A stretch of 33,229 nucleotides of DNA, taken from an uncultured Aquitalea sp. (GTDB lineage Bacteria; Pseudomonadota; Gammaproteobacteria; Burkholderiales; Chromobacteriaceae). A program made the translations under genes and the position numbers. The notes below the pieces were generated by a model. The model was not told where the DNA came from, made no database searches, and saw nothing but the letters and a program-made list of their open reading frames with translations. The DNA is taken from positions 1-33,229 of the forward strand of contig NZ_CAMFLA010000031.1 of assembly GCF_945957525.1 (NCBI RefSeq), in the 5' to 3' direction. Below are positions 25,255-33,174 of the stretch, piece after piece; position 1 is the first letter of the stretch; each line of letters starts with the position of its first letter.

Positions 25255-25791
25255 TCAGTAAAACAGGAAGAACCCGTCGGCGAACCAGAACAGGCCCAGA
25301 GCGGCCACCGGCAGGGCGGCCAGCCACACTTGCTTGCGTTTGAACAGGCCGGCGATGGAAGAAATCAGGATCGCCACCTGCAGGAAAATCACTGCCATGC
25401 CGAAGGGCTTGCCTTGCCGCTGCGCCAGATCACGCTCCGCCTCCAGCTTGCGGGCCGCCTGTTCAATATCCTTGCGCTCCGCCGCATAGCGGTCGGCGCG
25501 CTGTCCGGCCTTGTCGATGGCTGCGCGATAGCGACCGCGGGCCGCATCGCCCGCCTGCGCCGGCAGGTTGTCCAACTCGAACTGAAGCCGCTCCCGCTCC
25601 ATGTCGTACAGATTGCCCTTGATGCCCTTGGCCTGGTAGTACGCCCACTGATCGGAAGCCTGCGCCTGCGCGATCACGCTGCGGGTGGAAAAGCCGCCGC
25701 CCTTGAAGGTGGATAGCGTGGCGCAGACGGCGAGAATCACCGTGGTCAGCGCCAGGTAGTTGAGCCAGGGGTCTTTCTTTTCTTCTGTCAT
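25255..25791 (-). CDS. DUF4337-like membrane protein
   Basis: A 178-residue protein resembling the DUF4337 family, function unknown. One helix lies near the N-terminus (about 11-28). The long charged middle part (about 55-125, rich in Arg, Glu, Ala and Gln) is likely a coiled coil, and two helices are at the C-terminus (about 129-147 and 155-175). The segment QASDQWAYYQAKGIKGNLY is the most distinctive part. It sits between wbpB and wbpD, splitting an otherwise complete sugar pathway, with no clear role there. ATG 25791 has a poor ribosome site. Confidence 0.78.
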   Translation of the reverse strand: MTEEKKDPWLNYLALTTVILAVCATLSTFKGGGFSTRSVIAQAQASDQWAYYQAKGIKGNLYDMERERLQFELDNLPAQAGDAARGRYRAAIDKAGQRADRYAAERKDIEQAARKLEAERDLAQRQGKPFGMAVIFLQVAILISSIAGLFKRKQVWLAALPVAALGLFWFADGFFLFY

Positions 25792-25924
25792 TAGTGTCTT
25801 GTCAGCCGTCGCGCCACGGTGACCGGACGCGACCGCGGATAACCAGGCCGGAATCCATCACGATGTCGCGCTTCTGCGGCGCACCTGTCGCAATGGTTTC
25901 CAGCCGCTGCAGGTTGAATCGGGA
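25792..25924 (-). other. Gap between wbpB and the DUF4337 gene with a coding-like tail
   Basis: After the wbpB stop the same frame stays open for about 40 codons, to a TGA at 25802-25804, with codon choice like the surrounding genes (read-through would give QRLETIATGAPQKRDIVMDS and more). Only a 19-codon reading from ATG 25858 would have a start, so I do not call a gene. It may be the remnant of a longer reading frame or chance in GC-rich DNA. Confidence 0.3.
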
Positions 25925-26989
25925 TCAGTAATCCAACGGCAGGCTGACGCGACGACCGTCGCGGGCCGACAGGTACATGGCGATGAGCAGCTCCAGCGAC
26001 TTCAGGCCTTCGCGACCATCGGTTTCCGGCTCGGCCTTGCCCTGCATCACATTGATTACGTTGTCGTAGTACAGCGGATGACCAAAGCCGTACACGCTGG
26101 TGGTGGCGTAGCTGGCGTTCTTGATCTCTTCGTCCATCGCGTGGCCTTCGGCAAACTCCCAGTGCTGGATCTCGTTCACCGCGACGCCGCCGACGCGCAC
26201 ACTGCCCTTCTCACCCAGAATCGTGATGGAGCCTTCCAGGTTCTTGGGGTAAGTGAGCATGGTGACATTCATGCTGCCCAGCGCGCCGGAGCGCCATTTG
26301 ACGCTGACAGTGCCGGTGTCTTCCACTTCGATGTTGCGCGCCAGCGTGGCCGTGTAGGCCTGCACGCTTTCCACCGGGCCGATCAGCCAGTCCAGCAAAT
26401 CCACATAATGGCTGGCCTGGTTCATGAATGCGCCGCCGTCGAATTCCCACGTGCCGCGCCAGCCGGCCGCATCGTAATACTCTTGCGGGCGGGTCCAGAA
26501 CACGTTGACGTTCACCATGTAAATCCGGCCAAAACGCTTTTCGGCTACCGCGCGCTTCAGCAGCTGCAGGGTGTCGTTGCGACGGTTTTGTTTCACCACG
26601 AACAGGCGCTTGCGGGCGCGATCGGCGGCTTTCACCATGGCAAGGCCATCTTCCCAGCGGGTGGCCATCGGCTTTTCCGTCATCACGTGAAAGCCGGCTT
26701 CGGAACACTCGATGCTCTGGGCCGGATGCAGGCCGGAGGGGGTGGTCAACACGATGATGTCGGCGTTGGTGCTGGCCAGCATGTCGGTGAGATTGCCGTG
26801 GCCGCGCGCGCCGGTGCGCTCGACGGCGGCCTTGAGGGCGGCCGGGTCAATGTCGCAGACATCCACCAGCTCGGCGCGGTCGGCGTGCTTTTCCAGCGAG
26901 CCGAAATGGTTGTTGGCGATACGGCCGCAACCTACCAGCGCGAAACGGATCTTGCGGTCGGTAATGGCGACATGATGTACGGTTTGCAT
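25925..26989 (-). CDS. wbpB: WbpB-like UDP-N-acetylglucosaminuronate 3-dehydrogenase
   Basis: A 354-residue Gfo/Idh/MocA oxidoreductase. The Rossmann motif is ALVGCGRIANNHF (17-29), EKPMA (105-109) contains the catalytic Lys106, and the substrate-binding block includes GGAFMNQASHYVDLL. It oxidises C3 of UDP-GlcNAc-uronate with NAD, giving the 3-keto sugar for WbpE. ATG 26989 has GGGAAG upstream. It follows wbpA after a gap holding a terminator-like hairpin. About 35 residues longer than the Pseudomonas protein as I recall it, mostly at the two ends. Confidence 0.92.
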   Translation of the reverse strand: MQTVHHVAITDRKIRFALVGCGRIANNHFGSLEKHADRAELVDVCDIDPAALKAAVERTGARGHGNLTDMLASTNADIIVLTTPSGLHPAQSIECSEAGFHVMTEKPMATRWEDGLAMVKAADRARKRLFVVKQNRRNDTLQLLKRAVAEKRFGRIYMVNVNVFWTRPQEYYDAAGWRGTWEFDGGAFMNQASHYVDLLDWLIGPVESVQAYTATLARNIEVEDTGTVSVKWRSGALGSMNVTMLTYPKNLEGSITILGEKGSVRVGGVAVNEIQHWEFAEGHAMDEEIKNASYATTSVYGFGHPLYYDNVINVMQGKAEPETDGREGLKSLELLIAMYLSARDGRRVSLPLDY

Positions 26990-27017
26990 GGGTTCTTCCC
27001 TTGTCTTTCAGAACGGC

Positions 27018-27039
27018 AAAAGGCGACCCCTGGGTCGCC
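27018..27039 (-). terminator. Terminator-like hairpin between wbpA and wbpB
   Basis: On the minus strand GGCGACC (27039-27033) pairs with GGTCGCC (27028-27022) across a four-base loop and is followed by TTTT. It is a short but proper intrinsic-terminator shape inside the operon, 23 bases after the wbpA stop, so it may reduce expression of the genes behind wbpA or stabilise the wbpA mRNA end. Confidence 0.6.
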
Positions 27040-27062
27040 CACTTGCAGTCAGGTCGCGGCGC

Positions 27063-28370
27063 TCAAGCCTTGACGATGTGATCGGCCGGTTCCAGATACT
27101 TGCCGCGGCTGTCCACGATCAACTGTGCATGCTGTTTCAGCTGCGCGTAGTCGAACTTGTCGTGGTCGGTAGCCAGCAGCACGCAATCGTAGGCGGCGAT
27201 GCTCTCTGCGGTCAGCGGCACGCTGGACAGCTCGAAGTGGTGCTCGCGCATCTTGGGGAACACCGGCACGTGCGGATCGCTGTAGGACACGTCCGCGCCC
27301 AGATCGCGCAGTTTTTCCATCAGGAACACCGACGGGCTTTCGCGCATGTCGTCCACGTTCTTCTTGTAGGCGATGCCCAGCACCAGCACGCGGCTGCCGT
27401 TGATGGCTTTCTTGCGCGTGTTCAGCGCGGCGGCCACCTTGCTCACCACCCAGTCCGGCATATTGCTGTTCACTTCGCCTGCCAGCTCGATGAAACGGGT
27501 ATTGACGCCGTATTCGCGGGCTTTCCAGGTGAGGTAGAACGGGTCGATCGGGATGCAGTGACCGCCCAGGCCCGGGCCCGGATAGTAGGGCACGAAGCCG
27601 AAAGGCTTGGTGGCGGCGGCGCGGATCACTTCGTGAATGTCGATGCCCATGCGGTCGGCGACGATCTTCATTTCGTTGACCAGGCCGATATTGACCGCGC
27701 GATGAATGTTTTCCAGCAGCTTGGTCATTTCAGCGGCGCGGGTGGAGGACACCGGCACCACTTTATCGATCACCGCGCCGTAGAGCGCCACACCGATTTC
27801 CTGGCAAGCCGGGGTCACGCCGCCGCACACCTTGGGAATGGTGCGGGTGGTGAAATTCGGATTGCCCGGGTCTTCGCGCTCCGGCGAGAACACCAGGAAG
27901 GCGTTGTCGCCCACCTTCAGGCCGCGCGATTCGATGCGCGGCAGCAGTTCTTCGTCGGTGGTGCCCGGATAGGTGGTGGACTCCAGCGACACCAGATGGC
28001 CTTCGCGCAGGAAGGGCACCAGGCTGTCGATGGTGTTGAGCACGAAGCTCAGATCCGGCTCGCGGTATTTGTTCAGCGGGGTCGGCACGCACAGAATCAG
28101 GGTGTCGGCTTCCGGCGCGCGGGAGAAATCGGTGGTGGCTTCAAAGCCGCGGGTCAGCGCGGTGGCGATACTGTCGCCGGAGATGTGCTCGATGTAGCTC
28201 TTGCCGGCCATCAGGGCGTCGACCTTGCTCTGGTCGATATCGAAGCCCAGCACTTTGTAGCCCACTTCGGCAAAACGCAGCATCAACGGCAGGCCGACAT
28301 AGCCCAGGCCCACGATGCCGATGACGGCGGATTTGTCCGCAATACGGTTAAGCAGTTGCTGCTTGATCAC
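27063..28370 (-). CDS. wbpA: WbpA-like UDP-N-acetyl-D-glucosamine 6-dehydrogenase
   Basis: A 435-residue nucleotide-sugar dehydrogenase that oxidises the C6 hydroxyl of UDP-GlcNAc in two NAD-dependent steps. The NAD-binding GLGYVGLP is at 21-28, [16 protein letters not shown] at 93-108, the Lys/Asn active-site helix at [15 protein letters not shown], and the catalytic Cys in [11 protein letters not shown] (Cys272). Start is a GTG at 28370; no in-frame ATG with a ribosome site lies nearby. First gene of the glycan operon, with a leader of about 145 bases from a good -10 box. WbpA, WbpB, WbpE and WbpD together complete UDP-GlcNAc(3NAc)A. Confidence 0.95.
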   Translation of the reverse strand: MIKQQLLNRIADKSAVIGIVGLGYVGLPLMLRFAEVGYKVLGFDIDQSKVDALMAGKSYIEHISGDSIATALTRGFEATTDFSRAPEADTLILCVPTPLNKYREPDLSFVLNTIDSLVPFLREGHLVSLESTTYPGTTDEELLPRIESRGLKVGDNAFLVFSPEREDPGNPNFTTRTIPKVCGGVTPACQEIGVALYGAVIDKVVPVSSTRAAEMTKLLENIHRAVNIGLVNEMKIVADRMGIDIHEVIRAAATKPFGFVPYYPGPGLGGHCIPIDPFYLTWKAREYGVNTRFIELAGEVNSNMPDWVVSKVAAALNTRKKAINGSRVLVLGIAYKKNVDDMRESPSVFLMEKLRDLGADVSYSDPHVPVFPKMREHHFELSSVPLTAESIAAYDCVLLATDHDKFDYAQLKQHAQLIVDSRGKYLEPADHIVKA

Positions 28371-28581
28371 GATGGTAGTCCCAACAAAATGAAAATCGCG
28401 GAGAACCGGCGTCGGCCCGCCCTCCTGTAACTCTTGCCCAGCCAGGGCTGCGAGTCTGCGCTCGCCCGACCCGCTGTTCGCTGATCTTGCTCAAACACGG
28501 CGCACTGGCCGCGAAGGCGCACATTATACGCCTGCGCGGGGGGCCGTTGGCGTTACCAAACGTGACAACGCCGGACGGATT
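28371..28581 (-). promoter_or_regulatory. Promoter and leader region of the glycan operon
   Basis: A perfect -10 hexamer TATAAT is read on the minus strand at 28528-28523, but no good -35 is found at 16-18 bases. An inverted repeat GGCGTT-N12-AACGCC (28549-28572) is centred about 44 bases before the predicted start, where an activator would touch RNA polymerase. The same repeat could instead be a hairpin following the upstream gene, whose stop is at 28582. The leader lacks a recognisable ops/JUMPstart element. Confidence 0.5.
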
Positions 28582-29382
28582 TCACACCACCAGATGCCCC
28601 GCCGTGCTCTGGTTGGTCATCTTCAGGCGCTGCACGAACTCGCCAAACTCCAGGCCGAAACGGCCTTCCAGCTCGTCAGCGCGTTTTTTCAGCGCCTCCC
28701 ACTGGGTGAGCGTCGGGCTCTGACGGAAAGCCATCACCGCCACATTGCCGTGGCTGGCGGCCGGCAGTTCGATGACGCGGCCTTCAAACACCGTCAGCAG
28801 GCGGTCGATGAAGGCGTTGTAGCGCTTGTCTCCGCTCCACCAGTTGGCCACGAACACCCCCTTGGGGCTGAGCGCGTTGCGGCAGTCATCGAAAAACGAT
28901 TCCGTGGTCAAGGCGTCGACAATCTGCAGGCCGTCAAATCCGTCCACCAGAATGGCATCGGTGGAGCCGCGGAAAATCTTCACATAGTCCGCGCCGTCGG
29001 CCTCGACAATCTCGAAGAAGTCGCCTTCTTCGGGCAACTCGAAATAGGCGCGCGCCACGGCGATCACTTGCGGGTTGATATCCACCGCCACACTCACCGC
29101 GTCCGGCAGGTATTCGTCAATGAAGCGGGCGAAAGAACCGCCGCCAAGCCCGATTTGCAGGATGTGGCGCGGATCGTCGTTGAACAGCAGAAAACCCATC
29201 ATGGCGCGACTGTAAGACAGCACCAGATCTGCCGGCTCGTCCAGGCTCATCGAGCTCTGGATGGTTTCCGAGCCCAGATGCAGGGAGCGAATGCCGTCCG
29301 CTTCGGAAATTTCCACTTCCGGCATGTCTGCCACGGCGCCGCGCACGCGGCGGCGGAACGGATGCAAAGCCTTACGCGCCAC
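28582..29382 (-). CDS. Spermidine synthase-like (PABS-fold) methyltransferase-type protein
   Basis: A 266-residue protein with a spermidine-synthase-like Rossmann domain: [15 protein letters not shown] (74-88) for the nucleotide, [14 protein letters not shown] (98-111) and [11 protein letters not shown]. Where genuine aminopropyltransferases have the polyamine-site DSSDP-type motif, this one has [10 protein letters not shown] (145-154), so it may not make spermidine. Start is GTG 29382, which overlaps the ttcA stop by 11 bases and has GGGAGAGGG upstream; the first 20 residues are Arg-rich. Translation is probably coupled to ttcA. Confidence 0.82.
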   Translation of the reverse strand: MARKALHPFRRRVRGAVADMPEVEISEADGIRSLHLGSETIQSSMSLDEPADLVLSYSRAMMGFLLFNDDPRHILQIGLGGGSFARFIDEYLPDAVSVAVDINPQVIAVARAYFELPEEGDFFEIVEADGADYVKIFRGSTDAILVDGFDGLQIVDALTTESFFDDCRNALSPKGVFVANWWSGDKRYNAFIDRLLTVFEGRVIELPAASHGNVAVMAFRQSPTLTQWEALKKRADELEGRFGLEFGEFVQRLKMTNQSTAGHLVV

Positions 29383-30352
29383 AGCTGCCCTCTCCCGCCG
29401 GTTTGCGTGAATCCAGGATGCTGATGGTGCGGCGGCGCGGCGCTTCGGCCAACCCTTCGCCGTCTTCCGTCGGCGGCGTCGGATCGCGGAATTCTTCCTT
29501 GTCGAAAGCGGTATCGCCGCCTTCATAGGGGTTTTCACCGGTCTTGAGGCCGACAAAATCAAACAGGCCGGTATCGGCCAGATGCGAGGGCACCACGTTC
29601 TGCAAGGAGCGGAACAGGGTTTCCACCCGACCCGGGAAACGACGATCCCAATCGTTGACCATTTCCTTCACCACCTGCCGCTGCAGATTGGGCTGCGAGC
29701 CGCACAGATTGCACGGAATGATGGGGAATTCGCGCAATACGGCGTAGCGTTCGATGTCCTTCTCGCGGCAATAGGCCAGCGGGCGGATCACCATGTGGCG
29801 GCCGTCGTCGGACACCAGCTTGGGCGGCATGGCCTTGAGCTTGCCGCCGTAGAACATGTTCAGGAACAGAGTATGCAGGATGTCGTCGCGGTGGTGGCCC
29901 AGCGCAATCTTGGTGGCCCCCAGCTCGTCGGCCACGCGGTAGAGAATGCCGCGGCGCAAGCGCGAGCACAGGCTGCAGGTGGTTTTGCCTTCCGGCACCA
30001 GCCGCTTGACAATGGAATAGGTGTCTTCTTCGACGATGCGGTATTCCACGCCGATGGACGCGAGGTAGCCCGGCAACACGTCTTCCGGGAAGCCCGGTTG
30101 TTTCTGATCGAGATTGACGGCAACGATGGAAAAATCGATGGGCGCGGATTTTTGCAGGCCCAGCAGGATATCCAGCAGGGTGTAGCTGTCCTTGCCGCCC
30201 GAGAGGCAGACCATGACGCGGTCGCCCTCTTCGATCATGTTGAAATCGTTGATGGCGTCGCCCACATGGTGGCGCAGCCGCTTGGCGAGTTTATTGCCTT
30301 CAAAGACGGCTTTTTTGGCCTTCTCGTCGAGCACGGCGTTCTGTTCGGACAT
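29372..30352 (-). CDS. ttcA: TtcA, tRNA 2-thiocytidine(32) synthetase
   Basis: A 326-residue tRNA-thiolating enzyme that converts cytidine 32 in certain tRNAs to 2-thiocytidine, using ATP and an Fe-S cluster. The PP-loop SGGKDS is at 51-56. The cluster/sulfur cysteines are in [12 protein letters not shown] (Cys126 and Cys129) and PCNLCGSQ (Cys214 and Cys217). [21 protein letters not shown] is the conserved ATPase-side helix. The C-terminal 60 residues are variable and acidic. ATG 30352. Overlaps the downstream spermidine-synthase-like gene. Confidence 0.96.
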   Translation of the reverse strand: MSEQNAVLDEKAKKAVFEGNKLAKRLRHHVGDAINDFNMIEEGDRVMVCLSGGKDSYTLLDILLGLQKSAPIDFSIVAVNLDQKQPGFPEDVLPGYLASIGVEYRIVEEDTYSIVKRLVPEGKTTCSLCSRLRRGILYRVADELGATKIALGHHRDDILHTLFLNMFYGGKLKAMPPKLVSDDGRHMVIRPLAYCREKDIERYAVLREFPIIPCNLCGSQPNLQRQVVKEMVNDWDRRFPGRVETLFRSLQNVVPSHLADTGLFDFVGLKTGENPYEGGDTAFDKEEFRDPTPPTEDGEGLAEAPRRRTISILDSRKPAGEGSCGA

Positions 30353-30372
30353 GAGGTACGGCTAAGAAATTG

Positions 30373-30397
30373 AAAAACAGGCGATTTTACTGTTTTT
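30373..30397. promoter_or_regulatory. Inverted repeat around the ttcA -10 box
   Basis: AAAAACAG (30373-30380) and CTGTTTTT (30390-30397) are perfect inverse copies separated by nine bases. On the minus strand the spacer contains TAAAAT (30389-30384), a likely -10 for ttcA with a start about 25 bases before the gene. A protein bound here would cover the promoter. Confidence 0.5.
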
Positions 30398-30564
30398 CCC
30401 CGTCGAAATCCATGCGAGATTCACGCTGATCGGGCGGGCGATGACGCCGGTCTGCGGCGTCTGGCCATGCCGGCGCGCGCTGGGCGCAGCGGACAAAACC
30501 ACCCGGTGAAGCCGAGCCAAGGCGCGCCAATGCCGGCAATAACCGGCGAGCGACAGGCAGACGC

Positions 30565-30590
30565 AAGGCCGGGCAGGGGAGACCGGCCTT
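30565..30590 (-). terminator. Hairpin at the end of the pteridine reductase-like gene
   Basis: AAGGCCGG (30565-30572) is the inverse of CCGGCCTT (30583-30590), with ten bases between. The stem includes the stop codon of the SDR gene. No T run follows on the minus strand, so it is a weak terminator or a 3'-end stabiliser. From here to 30398 I see no gene. Confidence 0.4.
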
Positions 30591-31338
30591 ACAGCACGAT
30601 GCTGCGACCGCCATCCACCGGCAGGATCTGCCCGGTAATGTAATGGGCGTCCAGCAACAGGAAAGCCACCGCCACCGCCAGATCATCCGGCACGCCGGTG
30701 CGTTGCAGGGGAATGCTGGCTTCGATGGCGGCGCGCTCGGCGACGTCAAAAGACGCTTCGCTCTCCGGCCACAGATTCACGCCCGGCGCCACGCCGTTGA
30801 CGCGCACCTGCGGCGCCAGCTCAATGGCCAGGCTGCGAATCAGCTGGGCATGACCGGCCTTGGCCAGGTTGTAAACCAGATGCCGCTTCATCGGTCGGTC
30901 CACATGGATATCGGCAATGCCGACGATCGCGCCGCGCCGGCGTTGCAATTCCGGCGCCAGCGCCTGGCTGAGAAACAGCGGCGCCTTGAGGTTGCTGCCC
31001 ATCAAATCCTGCCAGGCCGCCTCGTCCACCTCGCCCACTTCCGTCGGAAAAAAGCTGGACGCGTTGTTCACCAGGCAATCAATGCGTCCGAACGCCGCCA
31101 AGGCGTCTTCGGCCAACCTTGCCACGGCCGCCATATCCAGCAGATCAGCCTGCGCCAGCGCCGCAGAAGCCGGTCGCTTGGCATTGAGCTCGTCCGCCAA
31201 GGCCTGCGCCTCAGCCGCCGAGCCGCGGTAATGCAGCACCACGCGCAAACCGCGCTCATGCAGCCGGCGGGCAATGCCCGCGCCCACGCGCCGCGCCGCG
31301 CCAGTAACCAACACCACCCGTTCTTCACGAATGTCCAT
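30589..31338 (-). CDS. Pteridine reductase-like short-chain dehydrogenase (FolM/PTR1 type)
   Basis: A 249-residue SDR. The NADPH motif is TGAARRVG (12-19), the TGX3RXG form seen in pteridine reductases rather than the usual TGxxxGxG. NNASSFFPT follows, then an Asp in ADIHVD where classical SDRs have Ser, YNLAKAG (catalytic Tyr and Lys), and the final QILPVDGG. It probably reduces dihydropterins or dihydrofolate. ATG 31338 has GGAGG upstream and lies 11 bases after the stop of the secreted-protein gene, so the two are cotranscribed. A full copy of the repeat word is inside the gene at 31107-31121. Confidence 0.88.
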   Translation of the reverse strand: MDIREERVVLVTGAARRVGAGIARRLHERGLRVVLHYRGSAAEAQALADELNAKRPASAALAQADLLDMAAVARLAEDALAAFGRIDCLVNNASSFFPTEVGEVDEAAWQDLMGSNLKAPLFLSQALAPELQRRRGAIVGIADIHVDRPMKRHLVYNLAKAGHAQLIRSLAIELAPQVRVNGVAPGVNLWPESEASFDVAERAAIEASIPLQRTGVPDDLAVAVAFLLLDAHYITGQILPVDGGRSIVL

Positions 31339-31349
31339 CGCCGCCTCCG

Positions 31350-31871
31350 TCAACCCGCGCTCAGACAAGGCGCCAGCGTTGGCTGCCAGCCGGCGCGATC
31401 GGGCAGCGGAAACCGCGCCTGCAACTGTCCCTGGCGGCGCGTGGCGCCGTCCACTTGCAGCAGCAGCGCCATATGCGGCGGTTGCGCCAGCGTCAACAAC
31501 TTGCCGTCGCTTTCCCAACCGATGACAAACTGGCTCGCCGTGGCGTACCAGCCGGCAAAATGTTGCTCCTCCACCTTGCGCAAGCCTTCCAGCTTGAGCT
31601 GCAATTTGCGCTTTTCACCCAGACCGCCCGGGCCCTCGAAAGGTTTCGGATCCCACTTGAGCCCGGCGGGCAAAGCCATTTCCAGCCTCAGCTTATGGCC
31701 GCCGCCCAGGCAAGCCAGCTTCAATTCGACAGGAAAGCGCTGGCGTACCAGCACCAGCTCGCCCTTGAACGACACCTCCGGCTGCGCCGGCGGCGCAACG
31801 CTCTCCCCTTCGGCCAACGCCAGCGCAGGCATCAGCAAGACAAACGCCATACCACGGTAAAATCGGTTCAC
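31350..31871 (-). CDS. Predicted secreted protein of unknown function
   Basis: A 173-residue protein that I do not recognise. It begins with a signal peptide (NRFYRGMAFVLLMPALALA, cut before EGESV). The mature part is rich in beta-type stretches and Leu, and has two Cys (in LACLGG and LAPCLSAG) that could form a disulfide. Start is GTG 31871 with AGGAG five bases upstream; the long open frame before it is antisense to the methyltransferase gene and is rejected. Likely periplasmic. A TACAAT box (minus strand, 31918-31913) is a candidate -10. Confidence 0.75.
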   Translation of the reverse strand: MNRFYRGMAFVLLMPALALAEGESVAPPAQPEVSFKGELVLVRQRFPVELKLACLGGGHKLRLEMALPAGLKWDPKPFEGPGGLGEKRKLQLKLEGLRKVEEQHFAGWYATASQFVIGWESDGKLLTLAQPPHMALLLQVDGATRRQGQLQARFPLPDRAGWQPTLAPCLSAG

Positions 31872-31931
31872 CCTCTTCTCCTTGGACGCGGTTTCGCCCA
31901 CAATCGCCGCACATTGTAGCAGGATGCACCC

Positions 31932-33086
31932 ATGACCACCCTTCCCGCCCCCAGCGCCGACGCGCTGGCCACCAGCCAGGCTCTCTGTCGGCGCATTGCC
32001 GACGCCATTCGCGCCGAAGGCGGCTGGATTCCCTTTTCCCGTTATATGGAGTTGGCGCTGTACGCGCCAGGCCTGGGTTACTACTCGGCGGGCAGCTGCA
32101 AGCTGGGCAGCGCCGGGGACTTCACCACCGCGCCGGAGATGTCGCCCTTCTTCGGCCGCACGCTGGCCCGCCAGCTCGCGCAGATCCTGCCGCAAACCGC
32201 CGGCGACCTGTACGAATTCGGCGCCGGCACCGGCAAGCTCGCCATCGACATCCTGACCGAGCTGGAACGGCTTGACGCGCTGCCGCGGCGCTACGTCATC
32301 CTTGACCTGTCGGCCGACCTCATCGAGCGCCAGCAAAGCGCCATCCGTGCAGCGCTGCCGCACCTGGCCGCTCGCGTGGTGTGGCGCGACAGCCTGCCGG
32401 ATCAGATTGACGGCGTCGTCATCGGCAATGAAGTGTTGGACGCCATGCCGTGCGAGCTGCTGCACTGGACGCCCCAACCCATGCTGCGTGGCGTGACGCT
32501 GAACCCTGAAGGCGGCTTCCAATGGGAAGACCGACCGCCTACCGATACGCAACTGATCCGCCTGGCCGCCGACACCGGCGTTAACGACAGCGACTACACC
32601 AGCGAAATCAGCCTCGCCAATCGCGCCTTCATCCACACGCTGGCGTCCCGCCTGGCGCGCGGCGGCATCATCCTCATCGATTATGGCTACCCTGCGGCGG
32701 AGTACTACCATCCGCAACGCCATATGGGCACACTGATCGGCCATTACCGCCACCACACCGTGGACGACCCCTTCTATCTGCCCGGCCTGATGGACCTCAC
32801 CTGCCACGTGGACTTCACCGCCATCGCCCAATGCGGCATCGACGCCGGGCTGGACCTCATCGGCTACACCACCCAGGCGCAGTTCCTCGTCAATGCCGGC
32901 ATCACCCGGCTGCTGCAAGAACTGGACGCCGCCGACAGCGCCAGCTACCTGCCGCAAGCAGCCATGGTGCAGAAACTGCTGTCGATGCAGGAAATGGGCG
33001 AACTCTTCAAAGTGATCGGCTTCGGCAAACAGGTGGATATCCACTGGCAAGGCTTTCTGGATGGCGACCGCTGCCATACCCTGTGA
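31932..33086 (+). CDS. SAM-dependent methyltransferase, MidA/NDUFAF7 family (DUF185)
   Basis: A 384-residue class I methyltransferase of the family that includes mitochondrial MidA/NDUFAF7, a protein arginine methyltransferase for complex I assembly. Bacterial targets are not settled. The N-terminal block GGWIPFSRYMELALYAPGLGYYS and GDFTTAPEMSPFFG (63-76) are family hallmarks. The SAM loop is YEFGAGTGKLA (94-104), then GNEVLDAMPCELL and ILIDYGYPAAEYYHP. ATG 31932 with AGGA upstream. Divergent from the secreted-protein gene by 60 bases. A repeat word lies near its end at 33020-33030. Confidence 0.92.
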   Translation: MTTLPAPSADALATSQALCRRIADAIRAEGGWIPFSRYMELALYAPGLGYYSAGSCKLGSAGDFTTAPEMSPFFGRTLARQLAQILPQTAGDLYEFGAGTGKLAIDILTELERLDALPRRYVILDLSADLIERQQSAIRAALPHLAARVVWRDSLPDQIDGVVIGNEVLDAMPCELLHWTPQPMLRGVTLNPEGGFQWEDRPPTDTQLIRLAADTGVNDSDYTSEISLANRAFIHTLASRLARGGIILIDYGYPAAEYYHPQRHMGTLIGHYRHHTVDDPFYLPGLMDLTCHVDFTAIAQCGIDAGLDLIGYTTQAQFLVNAGITRLLQELDAADSASYLPQAAMVQKLLSMQEMGELFKVIGFGKQVDIHWQGFLDGDRCHTL

Positions 33087-33114
33087 CGCCCTGCTCAAAA
33101 GCCGGAGATAGTGG

Positions 33115-33143
33115 TTGACAGGGTAAAAAACGCTGCGTATAGT
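33115..33143 (+). promoter_or_regulatory. Strong sigma70 promoter of the tRNA gene
   Basis: TTGACA (33115-33120) matches the -35 consensus perfectly, and TATAGT (33138-33143) follows after exactly 17 bases. The tRNA begins 31 bases after the -10 box. Confidence 0.92.
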
Positions 33144-33174
33144 TCGCCACTCGGTGTGAACGCATCGAAAATGT

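Noticed and set aside
28371-28522. JUMPstart/ops (RfaH) element in the wbpA leader
   Set aside because: I looked for GGCGGTAGC-like sequence on the transcribed strand and did not find it.
30398-30588. Possible small minus-strand gene ending near 30387
   Set aside because: It overlaps the 3' end of the pteridine reductase-like gene in another frame, is rich in Arg, Pro and Ala, and has no start with a ribosome site. I see no other gene in this gap.
31872-33098. In-frame upstream extension of the secreted-protein gene
   Set aside because: It is antisense to the MidA-family gene and would bury the signal peptide; GTG 31871 has a good ribosome site.
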